Origin: Melocanna baccifera
Taxonomy: Eukaryota > Streptophyta > Magnoliopsida > Poales > Poaceae
Assembly (NCBI GenBank): GCA_036346265.1
Contig: CM070676.1
Span: 2,604,001 to 2,668,000 of the forward strand
Direction: 5' to 3'
Length of the DNA stretch: 64,000 nucleotides
In this document: positions 46,860-58,714 of the stretch, piece by piece
How the letters are laid out: each line of letters starts with the position of its first letter
Position numbering within the stretch: position 1 is the stretch's first letter
Program-made: the position numbers and the translations under genes
Notes under the pieces: generated by a model
Told to the model about the DNA's origin: nothing
Seen by the model: only the letters and a program-made list of their open reading frames with translations
Databases searched by the model: none

Positions 46860-47299
46860 GAGACGAAGAGCAGGATCAGAAAAGCGCTCTGATACTGTTT
46901 GGCTAATGGTACAAGTCATTGATGAAATATGTAGCAGCAGCAGTAGTAGGAACCTACCATATGAACCCATATTGCTCAGAAATAAATTCTTCGTGCTTCT
47001 TTGGATGGTGGCTAAGATCAAAGGTGGCTAAGATCAACCTGTACTGTTGTTAATAATTTTCCAATATACCAGCTGTTCAGTTCTGGATTTTGGCCTACCT
47101 ATCATCCTACTTTCAGATTTGCGTTTGCCTGAAACTTTTTCAGTTCTTTCAATGCTCATACCACTAGATGTTACAAGTACAAACAGTCAGATTTCAGAAA
47201 ACATACGTGAACACTCAGAAAGATTTATCTTCTTGCAACTGCAAAGATCAGAAACTAAAAACCAAGTCCAAGATTCATATATACAGCGTAAGCATTAGC
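46860..47299. other. Convergent 3' flanks of SDR gene and small membrane-protein gene
   Basis: No coding sequence. The two genes converge here with about 440 bp between stop codons. Confidence 0.5.
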
Positions 47300-47692
47300 C
47301 TAGACTCGTACTAATGCAGCCTCCTCGTTGCTGTCGTCGTCCTCCCACATTCCGACGGCCGTCGTGAACCCGACAGCGCTGGCGACGACGACGACGGCGA
47401 ACATGAGTGGGACGATCACGTCGGGGCCGGTCCGGCCAAACAGGCCTGCGGGCACGCAGACGGCGTCCCACGGCGGCCCGTCGAGCGGCAGGCCGATGCC
47501 GATAGCGCCGCCGTCGTCCGGGCACGCCCTAGCGAGCGGCGCGCCGGGCCCCACCGCCCAGACGAACGCGAGCTCCGGCGCGAACGCCACCACGGCCACG
47601 GCCGTGGTGGCGACCGCTGTCCACGTGGCGGCGTAGAGGAGCAGCGGGCGGCGGGCGACGAGGGAGGCGAGTGAGGGGAAGGGGAACGCCAT
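47300..47692 (-). CDS. Small membrane protein of unknown function
   Basis: A 130-residue single-exon protein starting MAFPFPSLASLVARRPLLLY. Two hydrophobic stretches span about residues 17-45 (AATWTAVATTAVAVVAF) and 92-115 (DVIVPLMFAVVVVASAVGF). A Gly/Pro-rich loop between them contains two Cys (ARACPDDGG, WDAVCVPAGLFG). The tail is acidic (WEDDDSNEEA). This fits two membrane passes with a loop. I chose this ATG because a TATA box lies about 45 bp upstream; a longer frame to 47815 would start before the TATA. Strong GC bias at third positions is typical of grass single-exon genes. I do not recognise the family. Coding status rests on composition, TATA and hydrophobic pattern only. Confidence 0.65.
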   Translation of the reverse strand: MAFPFPSLASLVARRPLLLYAATWTAVATTAVAVVAFAPELAFVWAVGPGAPLARACPDDGGAIGIGLPLDGPPWDAVCVPAGLFGRTGPDVIVPLMFAVVVVASAVGFTTAVGMWEDDDSNEEAALVRV

Positions 47693-47736
47693 GGCCGTGG
47701 ATTTGCCGGTCGCGAGGCTTCTTGGAGCGCGCCGAG

Positions 47737-47743
47737 ATATATA
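47737..47743 (-). promoter_or_regulatory. TATA box of the small membrane-protein gene
   Basis: Minus strand reads ttcctatatatctcgg about 45-51 bp before the ATG, implying a very short 5' UTR. Confidence 0.6.
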
Positions 47744-47815
47744 GGAACGTGGCCTTCCTTTGGCCTTTTGGGTGGGTGAAGAGGATTTGGCGGGAGAGCA
47801 GGTGACCGGTGACAC

Positions 47816-48470
47816 TTGCCAGGTGCTTTCGAAAGTTTGAGCTACTCCACAATAAGGCCCCAGCTGCTGCTACTCTGTAGAAGTAGAACAACAAGCAATA
47901 AGCAAACGATTATACGAAACATGATGCTCCGATCGTCGCCTCAGGAACTCGGACCGAGGTCGAGGGCAATCCTCCCGGTGAACAAGAAGAGTATCATGTT
48001 GAAGAAGAGATTATACGAAGCACTGTCAAGACCTCATAATCATCTTACACTACATACGATAAAGTAAGGTCTACTGACTCTGTCTGGAATTAGATTGAAT
48101 AGGCTGATGAAAAATTTAGGAGTTGTGGAAAGAACCACTTTTCACCGGTTAGAGAGGCCGTCTTTGATACATTAAGAAAATATGTTCAGAGGGCCAGAAA
48201 GAGAACTTAGACCAGCTACGCCGGCGGTGGCGGCGGCGGTGAGGGTACGTACGGTGTAGGAGTCCGGCCGGCGTCTCGGGCGTGTAAATAGGGAGATAGT
48301 ACAGTGCGGCCAGCGTGTACAGGCGGCAAGCCGTCATAGCCTGCAGGAAGCGAGCAATGCATATGAATGCTGGAGACGGAGCCTGGGCTGCGGCGCGGGG
48401 AATGCGGCGAGGAAGCCTCCGGCGGCCACCCGGAGCAGCGCACACCGGCAATCGACGGTGGCGGCGGGGC
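47816..48470. other. Shared upstream region of two divergent genes
   Basis: Lies between the small membrane-protein gene (minus) and the PPR gene (plus). Minus-strand frames at 48,149-48,451 show no family and are not called. Confidence 0.4.
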
Positions 48471-48735
48471 TGGGCTCGTCCACGTACGCGCCGGACGTTC
48501 GTCAGTATTACGTCCGGAAGCCTCAGCTGGGCCTTTGCCTTTGTCTGTTTATGGGCCGGATTTCGTTTTTACTAGACCTCGCTTCGCCCTTCACGTGGGC
48601 CGGGTAGTCTCACTCGCTCACTTTTATTCAAGCCTTTTCTGTCCACGTGCCGAACGCTCACCGGCATTACGTCCCGAAAAAATCCTTCACGTGGGCCGAA
48701 TACCTTTGGTAGGCCTGTAGCCACCGAGAGGCCCA
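48471..48735 (+). promoter_or_regulatory. PPR gene promoter with clustered site II (TGGGCY) motifs
   Basis: TGGGCT at 48471 and TGGGCC at 48528, 48552, 48596 and 48692, plus GGCCCA at 48730. Two cacgtggg (G-box core) copies are joined to site II motifs. Site II clusters are known in promoters of plant nuclear genes for organelle proteins, which fits a PPR gene. The block contains a partial duplication (48,490-48,602 and 48,650-48,698). Confidence 0.6.
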
Positions 48736-48788
48736 GGCATCATCGAACAACATCTCCCTTTTCTTTTCCCTCCCGCTCCTCCGGCACG

Positions 48789-50619
48789 ATGTCGCCGCCG
48801 CCGGCGTACGCGATCCTCTCCGCCGCCTTCAGGTCCAAGAAGCCCCTCTTCGGTACGCATCACCTCCACCCCGCCCCTCTTCTTCTTCTTGGCGCCTCTC
48901 CTTGCTCTCCTCTTCCAGCGAGCCCATCACGCGATACAGTTCCTTGTCCAGTATGCCCATCGCGCGCACTGGTTCCCAGCTCCGTCTGATTCGAGACGTA
49001 GTAGTTCTAGGAAAACCATGTTACCTTTCTGCAATCTCTACTAACATGGGGTCTTGTGGTCGCGTGCAGTTCTTAGGAGGCTCGGCGTTCTGGGGTCGTG
49101 CCCACCGACTGCTCGACGCAATGCCTCAGAGGGGCTGCCTTTCGCAGGCTTGCCTCCACGCTTTCATCAAAGTGCTTTTCCATGTGCATATGTTCTTGGA
49201 TCACTAAGACTTTGCCACACCGGCTCTTCAGAGCGTTCCAGGGATGGCTGTGTCAGTGAGGTTCTGAAGATTCTCAAGTCCAGTGATGGAGATACTGAAC
49301 TCGGTGAAGCTCTCCGTCAGTTTGCAGGTAAGATCGATGAGGATGTCGTCTTGAAGGTCCTCCAGAAGAAGCGGTCCAATTGGCAGGTGGCGCTGTCTTT
49401 CTTCAACTGGGCGGCTGGGCTGCCCGGGTACGCCCATGATTCAAGAGCTTACACGGAGATGCTAGACATCCTTGGGCGGATGAAGAAGGTCAGGCTCATG
49501 AGGCATCTGTTCGATGAGATTCCTGAGGAGCGCCACGGGTCGGTGGTAACAAACAGGATGTTTGCCGTCCTGCTGAATCGGTATGCAGGTGCACACAAGG
49601 TGCAGGAGGCGATAGAAATGTTCTACAAGAGGAAGGATTATGGGTTTGAGCTTGACTTGGTCGGGTTCCAGATACTTCTGATGTCTCTTTGTCGGTACAA
49701 GCATGTTGAGGAGGCGGAGGCCCTCTTTCTCCAAAAGAAAGATGAGTTCCCTCCTGTCATAAAGAGCTGGAACATCATTCTTAATGGTTGGTGTGTCAAG
49801 GGAAGCCTGGCAGATGCTAAAAGGGTTTGGAACAAGATCATTGCATCTAAGCTTAAGCCAGACCTGTTCACCTATGGTACATTCATAAATTCACTGACCA
49901 AAGCCGGCAAACTTAGTACTGCCGTGAAACTGTTTACCAGCATGTGGGAGAAAGGGATCAATCCTGATGTGGCGATTTGCAACTGTATCATTGACCAGTT
50001 GTGCTTCAAGAAAAGGATTCCAGAAGCGCTTGAGATTTTTGGTGAGATGAATGACCGTGGTTGTCAAGCAGATGTGGCTACCTACAACACTTTAATAAAA
50101 CACTTCTGTAAGATAAAGCGGATGGAGAAAGTCTATGAGCTTTTGGATGATATGGAGGAGAAGGGCTGCTCTCCAAACAATATGACATACTCGTACCTTC
50201 TGAAGATGACTGAGAAACCCAAGGATGTTATTTCTTTGATGCAGAGGATGGAGAAATCAGGTTGTAAATTGGAGTCTGACACGTATAACTTATTATTGAA
50301 CCTTTATGTCGGTTGGAGATATGAGAAGGGGGTGCAACAAGTATGGGATGAGATGGAGAGGAATGGATCAGGTCCAGATCAACGATCATTTACTATTATG
50401 GTTCATGGACTTCATTCCCAAGGAAAGTTGGATGAGGCTTTGCAATATTACACAACAATGGAGTCGAGAGGGATGATTCCAGAACCAAGAACCAGGATAT
50501 TGGTGAAAGCAATACATATGAAGAAAGATGGGCCTGCCACACAAGATCAATATCCAAGTATGACAGGGAAAAATCTAAAACTGGATCCACTATCAAGACT
50601 ATTCCATGTTCATAAATAG
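48789..50619 (+). CDS. P-class pentatricopeptide repeat (PPR) protein
   Basis: RNA-binding organelle protein, probably mitochondrial or plastid. Two exons: 48789-48852 (MSPPPAYAILSAAFRSKKPL...) and 49070-50619, joined across a 217-bp GT-AG intron with frame kept, giving 537 residues. The frame of exon 2 has no ATG at its open start, which supports the upstream exon. The Arg/Ser/Ala-rich N-terminus (VLRRLGVLGSCPPTARRNA) fits a targeting peptide. About ten 35-residue helical repeats follow, e.g. LFTYGTFINSLTKAGKL, VATYNTLIKHFCKIKRM and NNMTYSYLLKMTEKPKD. No E, E+ or DYW tail is present, so it is P-class. In style it recalls Arabidopsis At3g15200, an impression from memory. RNA target unknown. 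Confidence 0.93.
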
Positions 50620-50694
50620 TTCATTGACAGATTCTGCTCCTGTAGTCCTAGCAGAGGGTGCTGGGCCCTTATGTTTAGGGGTTGACAAAATTTA

Positions 50695-51480
50695 GGGCTT
50701 GTTTGGATGCAAAGTATTTTTAGAGAATACCATGGTTTCTAAAAAATACTATGGTATGGATTATGGAAGGTGTTCAGGTACAACAAACATTGTAGTTTTA
50801 TAAACCATAATATTGCAAATCCCATGGTATTTTTGGAGTTTAAACATCCACTCAAGACCTCTTTTTCTAAACCGAAGCCACAAGCTCTCAGTCTCCACGG
50901 TTCAGGTAGGTGTGCTCGCTACGTACCTAATATTCACTTGTCCCTACTTTTCTTTCCAATGGTGTCGCTCATCCCCAATTAGCTAATTAGTGACGAAGAT
51001 GAATGGCCGTTGATGAACCGTATGTGAGTGTATCAGCAGTACACTTTCTATCTCGTAAGAACTGCTCCATCTGGTATGACTTAATTAAACTTGCTACTCG
51101 CCTACTCCTATCTTTTATATTTGGTGATTTTTAATATTGACTTACCTTCATCATGACGTATTTTTTAAAATGTTCATATGAAATCTGACCATCAGTATAT
51201 AAACTTGATGATATTCTAACTTCTAATTATAGTTATCATAATACACATCCTAAAGGTTTCGTAATACACATCCTAAACGTAACATGCATGTATACACTTT
51301 ATTTAAATTTTCGTAATACGATGAGCAACCCAACAGCTACCTTTCAAGCAAAATACTTTATTAAATACTGCAATTACCAAACACATCGTGGTTTTTGACA
51401 ATACTATGAAAAACTATGGTATTCACAACTGTAGCATCTCATGCCTGGTACTTCAGAAACTGTGGTATTCAAACAGGCCC
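50695..51480. mobile_element. Tourist/PIF-Harbinger-type non-autonomous element
   Basis: 786 bp with inverted ends gggcttgtttggatgc and gaataccacagtttc...cctgtttgaataccac (right end read inverted as gggcctgtttgaatacc). Flanked by direct repeats tta (50692-50694, 51481-51483). Internal 'accatggt/ctatggta' blocks are inverted about the centre. No transposase. It starts 75 bp past the PPR stop codon, so it probably lies in that gene's 3' UTR. Confidence 0.85.
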
Positions 51481-51483
51481 TTA

Positions 51484-53844
51484 GGCTATGAGTGTCCAGG
51501 CCACAATACCAACCTTTTGTGCAAAAAAAAAATCCTAAGACAAGAGTCATTGACAATATGATATCCCAAAAGACTTACAATTGCCATAGCAGGATAGGTT
51601 TTTTATGTTTGGGGTGATTCAATCGCACTTGCTGGCTTACATGCTTGTATTCTGAAGTATATGTGAAATATATGCATATATTTGTTTCTTCATCTGTTAT
51701 ATATGTTGTGCATAGTTGTTACCAACATATGAACACATAAAATATGGATGAATGATGTTTCCAAATCTTTTGTGGAATTTGAAAAATACTGACAATACCA
51801 CTGGTTTGACATGGTGAGCAATTACCAATGGAACTGCTGGTACTACTGAATTATTGATTTCGTCTATTTTGGACATTTCTCAGCTAAAGCTATACCACCT
51901 TTTTTCTGTTGAATTTATAGATCAATCACTGGGTGGTTACACAGGAACTCATCGTATCTAGTTCAGAACCAGAGCTGTGTTTGACTACTTTCTCATTGCC
52001 AATCCTCAGAAGCTCTCAGGTAAGCTATTGCCTTTGCTAGTGGCTACCACTGAACTGCCTGGCTCTTCTTTTTCCTTTTGATTTACACTCTCACATCCTG
52101 TATATCACGGCCTCTATTCCTTGTATCGTTTGATATTTTAAGAGTCTTGTGTGAGAGAAATACTTGATTAAAGGGTTGAGTTCATGAGAAGGGAATGAGG
52201 AAATTTATTTTTCTAAAATAACCATACTGATCAATTTTGAGGAAAGATCCACTACCTATATCCTTTTCCTAGGTTGTTTAGGTTTCTAAAATACTAGAAT
52301 TATTTGTATATTGTGTCAGATCTAGAAACGAGAAAATTTATAGTTACTTTTGTGGGAGAAAAGTTAAAATCATGATGTCAACTTCTGCCTGTTTAGCAGG
52401 TTGGCTAACTTGTGACGAATTAATTCAAAATTTTGTTTAGGAAGGAAAAGAGCATGCTTGCTGATTGCTTAACTTGCGGGAACCAAAGGCAATAAATAAC
52501 CTTAGCCGTGAGTTTTTTGTTTTCTAGAAAGTATGTTTATTGTTTAGAAGCTCAATTGATCCAAACATGCTCCATTGCTCACTAAGTTTGTTTCTTCAAC
52601 AAATAACCGGAGTTATTAAATCAACCTCGCGATGTCATCCTCAAACTGCTGAACAGAGCTGGAAAATTTGGGAATAATAATTTGAATCAAAATTTTGTTG
52701 CAAAATAGGAAAAGAACATGTTTGCTGAATGCTTAATTGTAAACCATGAGCAACCAGTAAGCCAAGTCGTGATCCTTCCTAATTTAGTTTGGGCCCAAGC
52801 AACTTTAGTTGCATGCTTGCATAAGCAGCCATGGACAACATAAGTTCTGGTCAAAACTAGAGTGCTTGACTAAACTAGGGAAACCGTACGGAAACTCCCC
52901 ACCCGCCGACCAGCAGCTCAAAACTAGTCACTAAGTCAGCACTGAAAATATATATGGCATGGACACTTTGAACGATGATGCCAAAGAAACAGCGACTTCT
53001 CACCAGATCTGGCAATCAGATGCAATGCGTGCGTCCGCACATATCCATCAGGAATGAACACCGAAGCAAGTTGCTCCAGTAGGGGCTCAACTTGCATGCG
53101 TGCTCTGAGCCTCTGACTTAGAAACGCCTCATGAGCATGCTGTCTTCCCCCTCTCCATCATGATTGTAAATTGTAATCACCCCTCTTCTGTTGAATTTAT
53201 AGATCAGTCAACGAGTGGCTCCGCTACATAGGAGCTCATCGTATTTTTGTTCAGAACGCTGCTATAGCTGCCACTTAACTGCTCAACCCTTCTTTTTCCT
53301 GCCTATTAATGATATTGTATTCTTGTTATCTTTGTCTTGGTTTATTCTTTGAATTAAAGAGAGGTGAATGAGGCAATTTCTTTCATAAAAGAATTATCAC
53401 ACTGAACAGGTTGGAAAGATGAATCTGTGTTTATCTTCCTTTTCCCAGCCGGTTTAATTGTCTTAATAAATTACTAGAGTTACTATTTATATAGTGTTCT
53501 GCAGGGAAGAGAGAGAGAGATCACTAGTTAATTACAGGAGAAAAGATAACCTCAGAATGTGAACTTTCACTTGTTGACTCACTGGATAATTTGTGAATAA
53601 TTAAATCAAAATTTTGTATTAAAAGGATTGTGATTAACTCGGATAAACCAAAAGCAACCAGTAATAACCAAGTCGTAAGCTTTCCACAGATTAGTGGAAC
53701 ACCAAGACCAAGGACATCTTTGTGCTGTCTTTCACACGTGATGGATCGAGTAGATCAATGCTTTCTAGACTTGCACATTCACACCAAGTCTTGACTCTAT
53801 GGTTTGATGTGATGGGTCAATTCTCATGCAACTAGCAAACGGCC
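51484..53844. repeat. Intergenic stretch with diverged duplicated segments
   Basis: No gene supported. The phrase ttctgttgaatttatagatc plus the next 60 bp occurs at about 51,904 and again at about 53,190. A second phrase, with aattcaaaattttgtt or aatcaaaattttgtat and then aaccagtaa...ccaagtcgt, occurs near 52,420, 52,680 and 53,610. These are old duplications of one segment. Confidence 0.6.
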
Positions 53845-53847
53845 TAA

Positions 53848-54120
53848 GGGCATCTCCAATGGTCCTAACTAGCAACTAATTAGGAGACTTTCACAGCATC
53901 AACCAAATAGCAAGCATACAAAAGACTATCTATAAGGATAGCTATTTGATATTTACATGCACACACAGTCATTTATAGAGACTACCTCGTTTTCTGTTAT
54001 AGCCTAGTTCTTAAGGAAGAGCCGGCTCGATTTTTTTTGCATACTCTCTTTCCTCCACATAGGATTTATACTGATGTGTACATACAGATAGCCAGCTGAC
54101 TCAGATCATTGGTGATACCC
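53848..54120. mobile_element. Tourist-like MITE
   Basis: 273 bp with inverted ends gggcatctccaatggtc and gatcattggtgataccc, flanked by direct taa (53845-53847, 54121-54123). Non-coding. Confidence 0.8.
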
Positions 54121-54123
54121 TAA

Positions 54124-55365
54124 AGGCCGTAGCAACCAGGTGTGCGCTCGGTCGGGAGCAGCAACGCGTGGGAAACAGCGCCCACACGCGGGGCACAAGG
54201 CCCATGGTGCTCGGGCTTTGTTTTTCGCCCACTGAAAACCGAGGCGAGGTTGTCGTGTCGTTCGCTGACGAGGTAAGACAAAGATCAAATCCATGTGCGC
54301 TTTCGAAGATGAACGACTCCACGCAACCCACACGCGATCGCGAACACCAATCCCCACACGACGATCGAGGCCGAACACGTCGCACAGAGACGTGAGATCG
54401 CAAGCAGACCAAGATGACAAGATGAGGTGACGTGAACAAAAGGCGTCGTCGGAATTTTTACGAGAACTAGTCATGTACTTGTGCGTTGCAACGGAAAAAC
54501 TTTAGAGTTAGATCGTGAGAGAGAGAGGGGGGGGAGAGGAAAGGGGCGGTTAAGATTTTATTGTTCAGATCAAATGGCTGAGAAAAGATATGGGAGAGGA
54601 CTCATCAACCACCAACTCCTTCTTTTAATTTTTACGAGAATAGATCTAAATTTTATTTCTGAATCATGGTGGCTATAAAATATATTTCTAGTATTTTTAA
54701 ATCCTAGCATAAAATTAGTATCTTCAAAGCCACAGGGTTAGCTTTCAATCTTATCTCTATTTATAGTCTAGAGTTCAAAATCCGGGCTTATCCTAAGTCT
54801 ACGAGATCTAATCCGATTCCAATAAATAAGGGCCTTGAAACCCTTTCTAACACGGGTTTTCTAAAATTATAAATTTTTCCAACTGGTTACGTATCAAAAC
54901 CTCCAGGACTACACCTCCTGTATTTTCTTCACGCATAATCCACTTTTGATCTCTACATGTCCAAGCATGAGCCCGACCATCTCGTGATATTCTTGACTGT
55001 TTGAACCTTGGATCTCCCCATCCTTGTCCTGGTTCACCTTGTCATCGACCATGATCGCCCACATACTTAACCTGCATATGCAAACACCAAACCAATATTT
55101 TTTTTCGGCACAAGTTCTTCTCAACTTGACCAACATCAGTCACGCACACATACGCCTCAAATAAGAATAAGCAACGTTGTTAATTATTCATCAACACAAA
55201 AATTTTAAATCTAGCCACATAATCTAACAAAAAACAAGACAAAATATGCTTGAACCAAAACACTACTCTCGATTTTTATTTATGAGCCAAAACCGAGCAA
55301 AACGATAGCTCACCCAGCGTCACAGTTGGCTAAACACGCTGCATCACATGCCGATGCCGTAGGCT
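54124..55365. other. Unassigned stretch
   Basis: A GC-richer block (54,124-54,480) has open frames on both strands but no domain. 'cttgtgcgttgcaacgg' at about 54,479 is a phrase common in grass repeats. A short (GA)n/(G)n tract lies at 54,516-54,545. The remainder is AT-rich. Confidence 0.35.
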
Positions 55366-55369
55366 TGTT

Positions 55370-55545
55370 TCTTAGGAGGTGATCGGAACAGCGATGGTTT
55401 TTAGCTTTTGGTTGAAAAAATACTGTAACTGGCTGAAAAAACACTGTAGCTGAGTTAGTAGATAGTGTAGTGAATAGTGAAAAAAAAGCTGAAACTAGAA
55501 GCTGAAGTCGAAAAAAGCCGAAACGATCAGGGCCTTAATAGGTTG
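55370..55545. mobile_element. hAT-like MITE
   Basis: Inverted ends around 'ggtgatcggaacagcgatgg' and 'gccgaaacgatcagggcc', with the typical 'agctgaaa' and 'actgtagctgagtta' interior. Edges approximate. Confidence 0.5.
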
Positions 55546-56286
55546 AGTTAGGGTCAAAGTTGCACGTTGCTTGACCAAAAGTTGGAAAATAAAAACCCGT
55601 GGGCGTGCCGAAACCAAATGAGGAAAACTGCACATATTGAATGGGATTAATTTAAGATAGTGTTTTTTAAGTGGATTTCGGGTCTAATCTCATTACAGTG
55701 TAAATAGATCCACTAGTTTGTGTTTGGTTTGAATAGACGTATCGTGTACCATGTAATCAGATCCCAGCCCAGTGGAATGCCCATTAGAGCACCCAATGCG
55801 TGCAAAAAAAAATGCCTTCAAGGAGAGAGAAAAGGCTGGCAGCGCTATCATACTATGGGAGGCTGTCTCTAAACAAAAACGCATGACATCGCCTTCAGCC
55901 CTGAAGGCTACCTCAAAGCAAAATAAAATTTGCACGGCCCACCTGCACTGAGAGAGGTCAATGGGAAAAGGAATTTTTATTATAGTTGTGAGCCTGATCT
56001 TAAAGGTATTAGTAGTTTCTATATACTACATAAAATTATACTAAGTTTAGAGGCTATCTGCGGATCCCGCCTTTAAGGTAATACGAGTATTACATATGGT
56101 AGATACCCTTACGCTCCATATCGAGCAGAATTAGCTCCAGTTACCGCTCGATCCACTCCTCGCCTCCCCACCTCGATCCCCTCCTCGCCTCAGGATCCCT
56201 TCCACCTCCCACGCGCCCAAGTGCTCCGCCTCCTCTCGCTTCTGCACGTCGATGTGCCCATGCACTCACCTCCTCTTGCAAAACCT
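55546..56286. other. Unassigned stretch
   Basis: No supported gene; a minus-strand frame (55,693-55,935) has no recognisable family. Confidence 0.4.
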
Positions 56287-57439
56287 TGCTAGCCAGTGGC
56301 GGACTTAGGATTTTTAGGATGGGTGTTCGGACTTCGAAATTAGATTGCTCGGATACATCGATATCATTGCACACTATTTTCCCAAAACACCGATACGTGT
56401 ATATAGATATAATAAAATTACAAAAAAATATAGAAATTAATGATTTCTTATTAAAAATGGGCGATATAAGGCGAGCATAATGACATAAATTAAATAATAA
56501 ATTATAGAGATTTATGGCAGTTGCATACTTTGTTGATCCTACCCCTTTTTGCTCTTTTACCCGTTAGCAAGAACCGCTCCATCTAAAAGAGAGTTGTATG
56601 TTCCTTTCATGGAGCAAAACATAACAAAAATTAGCAAGTAAACATATGTAACAAAAGTCCAACTAACTGCCCATTATCCAAGGCAAAGATTGTATTTTTA
56701 TATAACATCTATTAGAAAGAATTAAGAAAGCAAATGCTAGACTCCAGAAAAAAACTAAAGCTAGAACATAGCAGAGTAGAGCGGAGTAGAGCAAGAAAGA
56801 AAATAAGCGGAGTGAGGTGAAGCACACCTAGATCTAGAGAGGGGACAATGACGGTGAGTTGAAAGTGCTGCTCCTTTCTCGCCGCCAGCTCCCTACCTCC
56901 CAGTTTGTCGTGTCGTTGCCCGCTTGCCGCAACGCCTCTCTGCTTGCCCGCGTTGCCGCACGCTCGCCTTGTGCCTCGTGTCGCCTTACGCATGATTGTT
57001 GTCGTGTCATGGTGTCACGTCCATCGGCCGTCGCTCGCCTCTGCAGTCCACGTCCATCGGTTGTCACTTGCCTCCGCAACCCGAGCCTCCACCTGCTTGA
57101 AACTCGAAGGTTAGAACCGCCTCTCACACAGAAAGTCACAGGATGAGAGAGAGAACAAATGTTAGGGTTTTGTTTGTATCTTTACCTCGTTGGGCCTGTA
57201 TGAAGTGGGCTGATGTGGGAAGAAAAATGGGTCTAATGTATTACATGAGCCGCGTGCGAGATATGGGGAGTGAGGACTAAATTCTTTTACGGGCATAAAT
57301 ATATGGTTTTAGCCTAACTAACTTTACAGGCATAAATATATAGTTTTAGCCTAACTAACACTATATACATATCTAGTATATCTATTATATACATGATATT
57401 TTATATAAAAAAAATTAGAGGTCCGTCCATGTTGCTAGC
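56287..57439. mobile_element. Possible TIR transposon with GC-rich interior
   Basis: Left end ctagccagtggcggacttag and right end, read inverted, ctagcaacatggacggacct are imperfect terminal repeats. The interior is AT-rich except for a GC-rich segment (about 56,840-57,140) with open frames on both strands. No transposase was found. No target duplication was confirmed. Confidence 0.4.
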
Positions 57440-58700
57440 GTCCGTCCTTCCCTCCCTCTGCTAAGTATGGCGCCGGCAGCGGTGTAATTTGGGTGGGATG
57501 CAGCTGCTCCAGGTGAGCAAGGACGACAACTTGGTCTTGGCGTCTTCTTCTCCTGTAGGTGTGATTGGAATCCGACCTCGGTCCTCATATAATGGTTTCC
57601 AAAAATATTCTTGAGTACAATCAAACAAATTGTGTAATCATCCATTACACTCCCAAATCTTGTGTAATTTGTTTCCTTTACGTTTACGTTAATGATTATG
57701 AGAGACCATGTAAGAGGGCCTAACTTTTTTTGTGATGAATAATTGTCATTTTTTGTGGAGTTGTATTTTGAATTTTGCAAAATTTACAAATTTTCAGGAT
57801 ATGATTCAGACTTGATAGTCTGATCGGCCTGTGAGATGGTCAAACTCGTCAGCACGATCTAATCAACAGATGTGGTTTCAAAAGGAAATTTGTATTTTTG
57901 GGAATTTCATCGTGGTTTGGTTTGTTTTGAGCTAGATCGGTGCATATATATTGCATAAAGCATGTTTTAACTATCATGAGTCAAATTGTGAAGAATTTGT
58001 ACCCAGATGATTTCTTAGTCTTTAGACATGTAGAAAGGCTTAGAGTTTGAGAAGTATAAATGTTGTGGTGTGCTCTCTTGTTCTACAGGTGAAGTTGTTA
58101 TAAAACATTCATTCTCAATTAGCAATAGATCAACTTTGATCCTTACTCGTGAAGTCTCATTGATTTGGTTAATTTGTTCTGGTTCTTGTTGGTTTTTATT
58201 TCTTCTCTCCCCTTCTTGATTTTACTATGTGTCAAGGACGTATAAGTGATGGAAATGATTTATAGAGATCAATCAACATCTATGTAGGTATCAGGTCTTG
58301 CAAGATTTCAAAGTTGCCCGATTTTGCTTGAATTTGACTTTATCGTGAGTTTTCTTGATCCAAGAGTTTTTGCTTCGAATCTTTATGAGTTTTTACTTAC
58401 TATAACATGTGAGAATATATCTAGAGGTAACATGTGAGAATATATCTAGAGGCACCTTGGCCATCCTTCACTCACGAGTAAGTCATATTTTGAGTTTTTG
58501 GGTTTTACTTGGCCTTGATACAACCTTGTTTATTCTTGAGATAGGTTTGAACTTTAATAAGGATTCAAACCATTTTTGAATGAAATAGGTTTCTAAGACC
58601 TCAAGTAAGCTGCATACAAAATCTCATTTCATTTGACCATAGATTTTTAGAATTACACCAAAAGTGTTTTTGACTTGAACTGATTTTCTGTTATGAAAAC
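57440..58700. other. Unassigned intergenic stretch
   Basis: No supported gene. A 27-bp tandem duplication (aacatgtgagaatatatctagaggt and variant) lies at about 58,403-58,454. Confidence 0.4.
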
Positions 58701-58714
58701 AAGAAAGCAGTCAT

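Noticed and set aside
47693..47815. Longer start for the small membrane protein (47815)
   Set aside because: The TATA box lies within that extension, so it should not be transcribed from this promoter.
49054..49069. PPR start at 49054
   Set aside because: The codon there is TTG and the bases precede a good splice acceptor; an upstream exon at 48789 supplies an ATG in frame.
54479..54500. gtgcgttgcaacgg phrase as a Helitron end
   Set aside because: No paired 5' TC end or 3' hairpin-CTRR structure was found.
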